64,000 nucleotides of DNA, taken from Antedon mediterranea (lineage: Eukaryota; Echinodermata; Crinoidea; Comatulida; Antedonidae). The position numbers were made by a program, and so were the translations under genes. The notes below the pieces were generated by a model. It was not told the origin of the DNA. It searched no databases and saw only the letters and a program-made list of their open reading frames with translations. The stretch is from the NCBI RefSeq assembly GCF_964355755.1, contig NC_092673.1, positions 21,023,001 through 21,087,000 of the forward strand, in the 5' to 3' direction. Positions 1 through 11,600 of this stretch are shown piece by piece. Position 1 is the stretch's first letter; each line of letters begins with the position of its first letter.

Positions 1-1975
1 AGTAAATGTCCGCAAAAATCTACCAGATTTTCTTGACCAACCACCAACAGAGATAATAGATATGGAAGCTGCCGTTCCATCACCATTAAGTTCAGATCCA
101 GACATAGCTGAAACTTATAATGAGGAAGCTGAATTACCAATTGTTGAATTACCACAGGAGGAAAATAACGTCGTCGATGAACCACCCAAGCAAAATATAC
201 GTAAAAAGCGCGGAAGGAAAGCCCTGCATCGTACAATCAATGTGGCGAAAGTTCAGAGAGCGTTAAAAGTGAAAAAAGATGCCGTGAAACTGAACAATGA
301 GAAACGAGTCTATAGTTGTAAGTTTTGCAATAGCGCATACAGTAAGTTACGTGAATTACGATTGCACTATGGCGAAGCACATTCGCGCTGTACCAAATGC
401 ACTAGAGTTTTTCGATTCGCAGCTGATATGGAACGCCATATGAAATCCCATCAGCGACGGGATTTTAGCCAAGGTCCTAAACGTTATGTGTGCACATATT
501 GTGGTCGCAACTGTGGATATTCATCTGCATTGAAGATACATATACGCACACACACTGGTGAAAAACCTTTTGTTTGTCAATTTTGCGATCAGCGTTTCAT
601 TCAATCTATCAATTTAAGAAGACACATTCTTACAAATCATGAAAAAGAAACGCCTTATGAATGCAAAACTTGTGGAAAAAAGTTCAGTGTATACGTATAT
701 TTAAAGAGTCATGAGGTCGTACATAGCAGCGAACGGCCATACCAGTGTGAGACCTGTGGTGCAATGTTTAAACGTAAGAGCGATCTACGTAGTCATAATC
801 GAGTTCACGTGGAGGATAAACCGCATAAATGTGAAATTTGTCAATCTCATTTCAAGACGCAAAGCGACTTAAAGACCCATCAGTTGATACATAATGATGA
901 CAAGCCACATAAATGTGAAAAATGCGGTGCAAGTTTTAAAAGGACTGGTCATTTGAATCGTCACATGCAAATTCACAGCAGCCAGAAACCTTTCCAGTGC
1001 GAAACATGTGGCGCACAATTTAACAGACGAGAGAATTTACGCAGTCATCAACGTATCCACAGCGGTGAGCAGCCTTACAAATGTAAGGTTTGTAATGCAG
1101 TATTCCGTCACATGGGCAGTTTGAAGATGCACGAGAAAAACCATGAAGAATGTCGAAGGTACATGGAACTTTCTGAAAATGTATTTTCACTATCAACAAC
1201 AACATTTATTTAGATACAATTCATGAAAGAAAAACAGCATTCATTAATTACAACAACTTAAATGGTAACATTAAATAAGAATTGTTTCAGGGATCAGAAA
1301 AAGAAGTAAAAGAACTTGTCAAATACCAACCCCTAAAGCTTTTGATATAATATATTATTAAAAGTATAGTGTGCAACAATCTATTTTTAAAATAATATTT
1401 CATGTTTGTTTTTTTGTTTCAGTCCCCCACCAACAGTTGTGTCGGAAGCAATTACTCTGAACCAAGATCAGATTAATACGTCGTCACTACAGCACATCAC
1501 CCACCTTCTCACCATGCAGGGCTTGACTCAATTTCAAACTCATCCAACTCAACAATTAGCCACAACTCAGCAGCTACACGGAGGCTTTTTACCACCTGCT
1601 GCTCCACAGGTCGACATGCCAAGTCCAGTTACAGTCACTGCATCTCCACACTCCTTAACTTCATCCGCAACTGTATCTCTACAACCCTTGATGTCCATGT
1701 CAATCAATGCATCAGTAGCTGGTCCGGCATCTATGACACCAACACCACCTCCACAGTCATTGAATCAAGCACCATCTCCAGGTTTAGGACAGTCTGTTCA
1801 TGGCCAGCAGACGCTACATACTTTGAGCCCAACACCCCATATGTTGAGTCATGCTGCTATGACTGTTATACCACAGACACAGGTCATGATCCCTCAGCAT
1901 TTACAACATCAAAATCAAGATGTTGGCATGGAGAACCACCATGTTCCTATAACAACATCTTATATCATGCCTTAA
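1..1975 (+). CDS. C2H2 zinc-finger protein with ten fingers, 5' partial
   Basis: Two coding exons are seen: about 2-1158 and 1423-1975. The junction is CGAAG|GTACAT to TTTCAG|TCCCCC with matching phase. The frame is open back to the window edge, so the Met at 62 is probably internal and the gene starts upstream; about 569 residues are visible. Ten consecutive C2H2 fingers run from about base 326 to 1143, most joined by variants of the TGEKP linker (HTGEKPF, HSSERPY, HNDDKPH, HSGEQPY). A basic stretch (RKKRGRK) precedes them and could be a nuclear localisation signal. The second exon adds about 184 residues rich in Q, P, S, T and M, which looks like a transactivation tail. It is probably a nuclear DNA-binding regulator. 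The ortholog was not recognised. Retention of the intron would end the protein at 1213. Confidence 0.85.
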
Positions 1976-2558
1976 ATAACCAAAGCGGTTTTTAAGCATC
2001 ACATTAAATAGGCAAAATATATTTGGCAGTAAAAAATAGTTTAGGGAGTTGATTAAAGATAACCACTATTAAAGATTGCTACTAACTAATTCAGTATTTT
2101 GCAAGCCTTGTTTTTACATGTTAAATAAACTATTGAGTTATTGTTTAAGGATTTATTACTTAAAACATTTGGTTGTAACTGATGCTAAAGATGAACACCA
2201 TGTTGTGCGGACTCTTTTTTTTTTTATGTGTAAAGTGCATTAAATATGTTTTAATTTATTCTATGAACAGAGAAAACAAAACAGCTCTTTAAATAGTAAT
2301 TGTATATAGTAATTTTAATGAACTAAGTATTATTTTATTTAATACCAACTTGTATAGGTTAATGTTTAATTTAATACTAAATTTTCATATTTATCTTATT
2401 TATATGTATTTGTGTCAAATCATGGATTTGTTGATTTCTAGAATTTAAATGAATTTAATACTAGAATATCTAAATGAATCATGAGCAGAAGAAATGATTC
2501 ATAACTGTTTAAATCAGTTAAAATGCCATTTAAGTATGTGTGTGGTATGGTTACATGG
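1976..2558 (+). other. Probable 3' UTR and downstream flank of the zinc-finger gene
   Basis: AT-rich and without a convincing reading frame. An AATAAA hexamer lies near 2124, about 150 bases after the stop codon, and could be the polyadenylation signal. Nothing else was recognised up to the first MITE. Confidence 0.4.
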
Positions 2559-2559
2559 T

Positions 2560-2687
2560 TAAGGCTCTGTCTACAGTATCAAACTTTATGTGACAAAAAA
2601 ATGTGATGTGCCCATATATGGACATGATCATGTCATATTACTACCATATTTGGGTACATCACACTTTTTTGAAGTAGACAGGGCTTC
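2560..2687. mobile_element. MITE family A, copy 1
   Basis: Begins GGCTCTGTCTACAGTATCAA after a TTA and ends in a diverged inverted copy (AGTAGACAGGGCTT). The interior holds the family-typical GTGATGTGCCCATATATGG and its inverted partner. No coding capacity. Confidence 0.8.
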
Positions 2688-2789
2688 ATTTTTCGAGGTG
2701 TGTGTTGAAATGAAACATGGGAAATAGTTTTAAAGAAGTCTTCAAAATGTACAAATTCTTTACACAGGCATACATAAAAACATAGTATT

Positions 2790-3125
2790 GTGTCCATCAA
2801 CCGGACCTTGTCCATCCACTGGACTGGATCCGTCCACTGGACTGGATCCGTCCACTGGAATGTGTCTATTCCACTGGAATGTGTCTATTCCACTGGACTG
2901 AATCCGTTTACGGAACCGTGTCTATCCACTGGACTGGATCCATCCACTGGACTGTGTCCATCCAGTGGATGGACTGTGTCCATCCAGTGGATGGACTGTG
3001 TCCATCCAGTGGATGGACTGTGTCCATCCAGTTGATGGACTGTGTCCATCCAGTGGATGGACTGTGTCCATCCACTGGATGGACAGTGTCCATCCACTGG
3101 ATGGACACAGTCCATCCACTGAACT
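2790..3125. repeat. Minisatellite with self-complementary 22-bp units
   Basis: Imperfect tandem units based on CTGTGTCCATCCAGTGGATG. Each holds the small palindrome CCATCCAGTGGATGG, so the array can form serial hairpins. The 5' part has diverged units (CCACTGGACTGGATCC). Overlapping open frames on both strands arise because the unit lacks stop codons; they are not genes. Confidence 0.9.
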
Positions 3126-3756
3126 GGACCCATGCTTGGTGTAAACATAGCTTTAGTACTTGCCAGCATACATACAACTATCACTTGCTAATTTGTGCAC
3201 AGTGAGCTTGAGAAAAATTAGCAGGGTCATAATTTATTATTACACCATAAAGTGTGTAGTTTTTTTTTATTGTGAATTTGGGCTAAAACCAACATTGCAT
3301 TGCATAAGTAAACCTGTTGAAACAGCCACTGACATAATTATAAAACTTTGTGATTGCATAGAAGTTGATTAGTGTATCATTTTGTATGCATTAAGCTGTA
3401 GGAGTTTCTAGTTAAACAATTTTAATGTTAACAACCAAGGTAGATTATAAAAGTGTTGCGCATGTTCAAGAATATTGAATACAGTACAGTATTTATAAGG
3501 TTAATGGCTTTTTTAAAATATAAAAATAATATTTTTTTTTAGTTAATATTATCATAAATATAGTACCTCAATCACGAGAATCATTACTGAAATTCCTGGT
3601 GTAAGGGTTCACAAATGATGTTTTAGAATGTTTAAACAACTCATGTAAATATCTATGTAATGTTCAATAGAGTCGTACCAGGCAAAGGGTTTTTAATTGG
3701 TATTTATGTTATACCAAGTAGATATGGTGTGTATATTCAATTTCACCAAGCTCTTA

Positions 3757-4014
3757 GGGTATGTTCAGACTCATGGCGTTATGCAAGCGGCATACATATT
3801 TTTGTGTCTGAACTAGGGAGCTGTTACGCCGCGCCAGTGGTGTTAATAACCCAAGCAGGAGAGGGTAGATTTAATAACGCTAATCCAGTGATGCATCAGT
3901 GATTTTAATCTTAAGCAATGAAAAGACACGACCACGGTTAGCAGGCCAACCATGGATTACTGTACGCCTTGCGTTGGATAACAAACCTAACGCCACGAGT
4001 CTGAACATACCTTT
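3757..4014. mobile_element. MITE family C with GGTATGTTCAGACTC termini
   Basis: Left end GGGTATGTTCAGACTCATGG and right end GAGTCTGAACATACC are inverted copies. A second inverted block (GGCGTTA / TAACGCC) lies just inside them, and TA dinucleotides flank both ends. About 258 bp, no open frame. A non-autonomous DNA transposon with TA target duplication (Tc1/mariner-like) is the likely class. Confidence 0.75.
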
Positions 4015-4143
4015 AAACAGATTTACCGTGTGAAATGATTGGTGAACAGGCAATGTTTAACAAACATATTCCTAGTGGTCATAACTTTTGAAATTTATGT
4101 TACAGTATTAATGACTTTCTAATTGCTGGAGTGTTGTCATAAG

Positions 4144-4405
4144 GGCATAAGATGTATTGTCCCCCAAAAACTTGAAGATTAATTAAATCAGACTTTGAAT
4201 AGGTTATTTTGTAGTTAATAAAGTTAATCACTTCCGTAGAAAAAGAAATTTAAAAAATTGTGTTTTCACTTATTAAATAACATAATAAATGGTTAAATTA
4301 CACCAATTTGATCATTTTTTGCTTTAAATTAAATTATTATGTGACATTAAAATGGCATATTCAACAAACATTTTTTTTTTATTATTCAGGGGGACAATAC
4401 ATCAT
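4144..4405. mobile_element. MITE family B, copy 1
   Basis: Starts AAGATGTATTGTCCCCCAAA and ends GGGGGACAATACATC, an inverted terminal repeat. Its internal signature (CAGACTTTGAATAGG, then AATCACTTCC, then a block near CATATTCAACAAA) recurs near 8170-8625, 20441-20525, 25590-25850, 41136-41478 and 60095-60290. Confidence 0.75.
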
Positions 4406-4639
4406 TAAAATAGTCCTGTAGTTTATTCTCTTTTGTAACCAAAGCTTCTTTAATTAATAGTGTAATTTGTAAATAAACTGCTATCCAGTTTACTTGTTTA
4501 CTTTTCACATCATTGACCTGTATTAATAGTAAAGTGCATTTCACTATGGCTGGTTTTTTGACATAATAATTTCCACATTTCTGTAGCACCCTTTTTGATG
4601 AATAATCGTGCGCAAAGGCCGTTATTATAGCACATTATT

Positions 4640-4835
4640 ACCCAGGTCATTTTTCGGATCAAACACGTATGGAAACATGCAGCTAATCTAACCTGTACCC
4701 ATTTTATACACCTGGGTGGAGAGAGGCAAATGTAACTGTCTTGTCTAAGGATACAACCAATGCGGCGAGAGTTGGATTCGAACCACGATATCACTGTCAG
4801 TAATCCAGCGTTCAACACACTGCACCGCACGCCTA
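4640..4835 (-). mobile_element. tRNA-derived SINE, family 2, copy 1
   Basis: On the minus strand the head carries a perfect B box (GGTTCGAATCC) and an A-box-like GCGGTGCAGTG. The body is shared with 26285-26555 (blocks around TACACCTGGGTGGAGAGAGGC and CATGTATGGAAACAT). No poly-A tail was clearly seen. Confidence 0.6.
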
Positions 4836-5654
4836 CTCACATGTTGACCTACCCACTAAAGCAATAATTTGAAGCCAACTTTACCCTATGGTTGTTTCAT
4901 ACAGACAAATTCAATTTGAAAAATGTTTTCTTTATTCATAAACAAACATTATTTTAACATAAAATAATAAATACCGTATATTAGTAATAATAAATAAAGG
5001 CTGCTACCAAAATAAACAGTTCAAACATTTGTGTTAGTAAATTTTAACGTTATAACCTCTAAAATAAAAATCAACAAAACTCAATACCAAATGTTAACTT
5101 AAATTTAAAATAAATGAAAAAAAGTCTTTCTTTCAAAACATATTTACCCCAAAAATACTGCGTTCAAATACAGTTGAAAAATATCTTCTGAAAACATAAA
5201 CTAAACAATTATAAACACATTACCACCTATATCTTAGTTTCATAAAAGAAATAAACTTTATATTTATTTATATATATATATCTTTGTCAGATAATGTAAA
5301 ATATATAACTATTCTAAAACATTATAAAATATTATACACGTTAAGAAACTGCAGTGTTTAATATTGCTTTTATAAAAGTACTTATAAAAACTTTTTTTTT
5401 CTTTTATGGATTGTTTTTAGATATAGATATTATATTTACTATATAATTAAAATTTTACACACTTCGGTAAATCTTTTTTCTGTTAAAATACATAATTTAA
5501 AATATTTCTTCTAAAAAAAAAACTAGATAAACCGGTCAAATTGAAAATGCTTTTAATAAAAAAAATCTTTAAAACGTTGTATATCCAAGTAAATTTGTGG
5601 GATATACTACAGAGTATAACCTATTTCTCACAACAATTTTGTGAAATTCACCTC
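4836..5654. other. Non-coding stretch downstream of the TOPAZ1-like gene
   Basis: Very AT-rich with short TA runs near 5268-5281. The part next to 5655 is probably 3' UTR of the minus-strand gene. No feature was recognised elsewhere. Confidence 0.35.
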
Positions 5655-8600
5655 CTAGCTATGTCTATCTGTGTATGACCGGTTTATTTTAAAACCTTTG
5701 GACACTAACCAGGTGTGTATGGAATTGTATGATACAATGATAACGTCCTGCGACGAGGTATCTGTAGACGGATAAATCCGGTTAATCTTCAACGGCGGCT
5801 GAAAACGATTTTCAATGATGTTGGTAACTCTGTTTATACAATCATACTTGAATTTGAATTTATTCAACCCTTTCGGTTGTGTTGCACGTCGAATGATCAC
5901 CCGCACGTTGTAAAAACATGTTCTCTTATGGAACAAACGTTCATGTGAAAATAGCAACTTCTCAATCGTGAAGTATATCTCGGCACTGGTTGATGTTTCG
6001 TGAATTAGCACTTCAAACGGCCTGACTTTGTGCTTGCTAAAATAAAGACCGGATCTTGAATCAAAAAGACGTCGAGCAACAGGCCATTTTCTTGTCCCAG
6101 CATTCCATAGGACATCTATCAAACAAGACAAGCCTCTGTCATGAATCAGAATGCAGCGGGATTCCATAGATGGGAAGATTATTTGAATCGCAAGATCTTT
6201 ATTACCCAAAGCCAGTGCTTCTAATAAAAGACCATTTAAAAGTTCAATACTTGCCTTACGGACCACTGTGCCTGCAAGACAATAGAATGTATATTCATTT
6301 TTTTCGCCCATTACAGGACGGCAACTATTTTATAATTTATCATGCTTATAAACTAAGTCTCATTTAAGGCTTGGGGAGTGGAGTTAAAATAGTTGTGAGT
6401 TACAACCCTGGCCATAGGTCAGGATTGAACCCGGATTGGAAGGTAAGAATGTTAACCACCAAGCTACAGCTCTACTACATTAATTTATATATATATTGTT
6501 CAGTGCCAAAAATAATTTGTGTTTGACATTCAAAATAAACAGAAACTAATTGAACTACAAAGTATCATTCATGAGGACGATCAAAGTATATTTGATCGAA
6601 ACATCGAGAAACTCGACAGAGCTCAGAGCTATATATATGTGGTGTACCGCAAACTTTATATCAACATATTTATTTCGCGATGCAAACCATCAAACAATAT
6701 ACTGTATTACTCCAAAGTATACTTTTTATTATTATTATATTTTATGATATTTATTTGTATTTATTATCAAACAGAACTTGGATCACTTTGTATTGTTACT
6801 TAAGTGAAAAACAACACAAAAACCTTTAAAAAATTAAACAAAAAATTACCGGTCAGCTTTAACGATACTTACTAACTTTGGATGCTTTATCGAATTCGCT
6901 AATAAAATCAGCAAATACTTTAATTTGAAAATCAGAATTTTTCGTCACATAACCACATATTTCTTGATGTAACACAGGGGAATAACATCCCTCGGGTGAC
7001 CAGGCCACAAAGAATTCAGCGCACATTCGACCAACATGCGTACCATTTGGACAATCCTACAAATAAACATTTGGTGATGCATTGTCATTATTTTTATTAT
7101 TAAAACTTTATTTTCAGGCTAGTCCTGGGTGTCATTCTTCAAGATTATGTTTTTATGTAAAAAGTGAAAATATATTACAAATGTACCTACAGTAATTATT
7201 ATTAAACCCCAAAATACCACAAAATAAAATCAAGTAAATATAGCAGTTTTTTTAATAGCTTGGCATTTAGTGTTCTATAATTAGAAGAGATTACAATGTT
7301 TCAACTCAACAATACATTCAACTACATATTTCAAAGCTCTGTGACAATCACATAACAAAACGGCGTGCTAATGATACAGTACCATATCCTTACTTCCGTT
7401 TGGTACGATAAAATTGCATTCCTAATTATAAAACTCGTTCCTCAATATAAAACTTGTCCTAAATAATAAAACTTGTCATAAATAATCAAACTCGTCCAAA
7501 ATATTAAAACTCGTCCTAGATATTAAAAACCTAATCTAATAAAATCTCTCTTAAATAAAAAAAAAATCGTCAGGCATAGAATCGATCCCGCAACCCCTAG
7601 GCCATAGCCTCATCACAAACCTACCACGCCACACAGCTGGCTTGCAGAAAACCATTTCCATGACATACTTGATTAACATCTATGATTACCAAGCGCCCTC
7701 TATATTTACCGTAACTTTAGTGTTTAGAAGTATGGATACGGTACCATATCTTTTAGTCATAGCGTAAAAAAATATAGAATCTATGTAATTTTTTATGACC
7801 TTTACACAAAACGTGGAACAGGCCGGTGTTTTCCGGTTGGGTCAAATACAAACCCTATGTGCCAAGCTACACAGTCACCACTCGTCTGCGTAAATTGGCC
7901 ATTAGTACATAATTAAAATTGTGTGATTTTATTTCTATAACGTTACCCATATAGCATCCACAAGCTCTTTTAAAGTCTGTGGCTCCACAAGTTTCATCAT
8001 TTCTGGATTTCTAGTTTAAAAAAGCATAGAAAAGTATTACTATGTAAATATTGCATATTGTTTATCATATTATGTCACACTCTTTAATAGAGTACAGCTT
8101 TGAAATTGTCAAATCATGCAAACTTTACATCCAATTCAAGAACATTTAAAGATATATAATTAATTAAAAATATGATATTGAATATGCTATTTTAATGTCA
8201 TAATAGTTATCCACTTTGACCAAAGGTTGGATAAAAAACTGTAATTTAAAGCTAAAAATAGTCACATTGACTGGAAGCCAATGAGTTTTTGGATGAGATT
8301 AACCGGTTAATTTATTGTTTTACAAGTAAACACATTGTTTATTTTTACGGAAGTGATTAACTTTATTAAAACTATTCTCAAAAAATTTCATCTGGTTTCA
8401 ATGGATATTAAATAAATAAATATTAACTTTTAGTTAAACCAGTTGACAAGTACTTACTTGCTACGTCATTTGTGTGACCAAGGCTACTGAAAGTAGCTGA
8501 AACGTAGCAAGTAAGTACTTGTCAACTGGTTTAACTAAAAGTTAACATTTATTTATTTATTAAAACTATTCAAAGTCGTTTTTTTTTTATTAATCTTCAT

Positions 8601-11600
8601 TTTTTTTAATGATGCCAATATATTTGATTAAAACATTTTTTAAAACTTCAGTATCTTGTACAAGAAGAAACAGAGTCTCTTGTCACATGGTAGATTAACA
8701 TCTCTTTTTTCCCTGTATTGTGTGTTAATGTTTTTATATGCATGTGATTGTTCTTCAATGATAATTATTTGTTTCATCAAACATTATCAAAACTTCATAC
8801 ATATGCTATCACAATTTTATTAAGATTTCTATCGATACAATTAATAATAATGAGGGTACTGTATATTCATTTGTAAAATAAATAAAATCATATACTATAT
8901 TGTTATTTCATCTATTAATTAAAGTAATTTAAATTGTAGTATATAAATAAATTTTTTATGTTGTTAATCAAATGTTTATTTAATAATTGTTGAGGACCTC
9001 TTCTGAAACAAGCTTCCCAGCTTAAAGGGTTATCCTCTGCTATACCATAAATGTATAATTATTTAGTTTCTGTATGATTTTGTTAATTTTACATTATGTT
9101 AGATAAATCATGAATAATACCACCAAACTTACGAGTAAAGATGACTATAGCGAGGCATTTAATAAAAAGACAAACTGCCTTAAAATGTAAATGTGACATG
9201 TTTCAAGAAACTATTCTCATCATCAGAACAGTAAACAACGCCTAGAGTGCTTATATACCAGATTCCGCTTTCAAACTTAAGGTCAAGGAAGCCCTCCACA
9301 TCTCGTGGAGTAAACCTTCCTTGAACAAACAAATCTATAACTTAGGCGTCGCACTTGCCATATGATTGTTTGTTGCCTACATTCCTTGTTGTTTTATTAT
9401 GCTAATCACTTATTTACATACAACATGTCCTATTGGTATATAAGCACTCTAGGCGTTGTTTACTGTTCTGATGATGAGAATAGTTTCTCGAAACATGTCA
9501 CAATTACATTTTAAGGCAGTTTGACTTTTTATTAAATGCCTCGCTATAGTCATCTTAACATTATAATGTATTGTATTGTGTATTTATAGATAGGCCTAGC
9601 AATAAATATTACAAGCAAATTAGGTTGATGTTACCTTTTCAATGAGGTACTACGATGACTGTAATTTTTATCCAGTACCAATTTTCTCAATAGATGCAGT
9701 GCATCCTGGAATACAAGATGTTTTCTCTTCATACCAAATTTTTCGAGCTGAAATTTTATGAAATAATTAATATTTATCAGTTGAATTGACTGCTCGGAGC
9801 TGAGTTAAATAGAACAGTCAATTCTTAAACGAATGAAATATTTTGTCCATTCAACGATTACAAAACATTCATTTGTTTTATAACATAGCTAATTTTCTTC
9901 AAGTTATCCATCGTAAATCATTGACGAATGATGGCAGGGAAGCTAGGCCATTAAAAAAAAAGTTTAGACTGTAAAATTGTTGTATCAAATGAAATGAAAT
10001 GAAAACATTTTATTTTCGGTAGGTAAAAAAGTATGCTTATTTTTATTTTCATTCTTCAAAGGTCTTATATCTGGCAGTCTACACTATCAAACTTTATGTG
10101 ACAACAAATGTTTGGGCACTTTTTTTTGTCAAAATATTTGGATAATTCAGACAGAGCTTACAGATATTTGTTGGAGTGAAATCTTGTTCAGTTCTCCATA
10201 ATGGTGTATCTGTTTTTCCTAAAATGAAGAACTGCTGAGAATCACAATAATGTACCTTAATCTTACCTGTTTAAGTAGTTCAAAAATGCTTTGACTGTCA
10301 AAATCATAATACAACTTGTGCAGTATTTGACCCACTACATATTCTTTAGGCTGCGTAAAAAAAGAAAACAATTAATAGTGTATCAATATGGGAAAAAATT
10401 AATAAAATAAATTAGCATCAAAGTGAAAATAGGGTCCTAGTGTGAAGTACATTATATCATTCTATACAACACCTAAATAAATTCCTGTCATTTGATTGGA
10501 CGATCGTGGGTAACATGGCATGCAATAGTATGTACTATATAACGATCATGTAATAGTACTATATTTCCATTTTGTTGTGTACCAAAAAAATATTTTCTCG
10601 CATATGGAAAAAAAATCTGCATGAAATCCTATAGCGGTACCGTCTGTTGTTCTGCAAACGTAAGAAGTGACATGCGCATGACGCGATCTATCCTTCACAA
10701 CAAGATTAGATCCACGGCAAAAAATCTAGATGTTATATATAAAACAAATAATGAATTATTTTATATTCATGCAATGGAACAAACAATTTCATCTTTCAAC
10801 TCATAAAAATTATTTGTACCATTGCACTCATTCATTCATTATTTGTATAATAATAATTACCCTTAGTCTATTTTGCAGAAGCCTACAAACAACCCGTTTT
10901 GCTGTTTCCCACTGAGATGTGGCCAATAGCCCAGATAGTAATTGGTCGAGTATATCCATGGAAACAAAACCATTCAATTGAAACTGCATCTGATCAAAAA
11001 TTATCATTGCTCTGAAAAAAATAAACATGTTCCTAATAATAAAACTTGTTTGTATCGTAAACCTTTATCTAGACACTCGAAAATACAAGGCTAAACAAAA
11101 CATTTTTTTAGGGTTCTAAATCCAGAAGTTTTTCTCCCAAAGTAGGTTTTGCCAGCAAGATTTGTTGAACTAAATTGGCTCCAACCGGTATTAAAATGGT
11201 AAAAGAAAATTATACATAAATAAACAATTTATCTAGTAGTGGTAGGAGCAATGAAGGCTATTTGTCAAGTGGATAGAAAAAGTACTTTTTTTTTTTCTTA
11301 GGCTCTGTCTACACTATCAAACTTTATGTGACAAAAAAATGTGATGTGCCCATAAATGGACATGATGTCATATCATTACCATATTTATATATTATATTTG
11401 GGCACATCACCCTTTTTTGTCAAACTAGTTTGATAGTGTAGACAGAGCTTTACATAGTACATCAATAATTCGATACTAGAATTTCTATATTGGGACAACA
11501 ATGACTACCTTTAAAAATCATGTGATCTCCCCAGAATGATTTGGAATAAACTTACCTTTTAGTGTCGTTGATGTCGCATAAAAGCTTGATAAGTTGTAAA

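Noticed and set aside
2885-3205. Several overlapping open frames rich in WTVSIHWMD-type repeats
   Set aside because: They are translations of a stop-free minisatellite in many frames and have no gene context.
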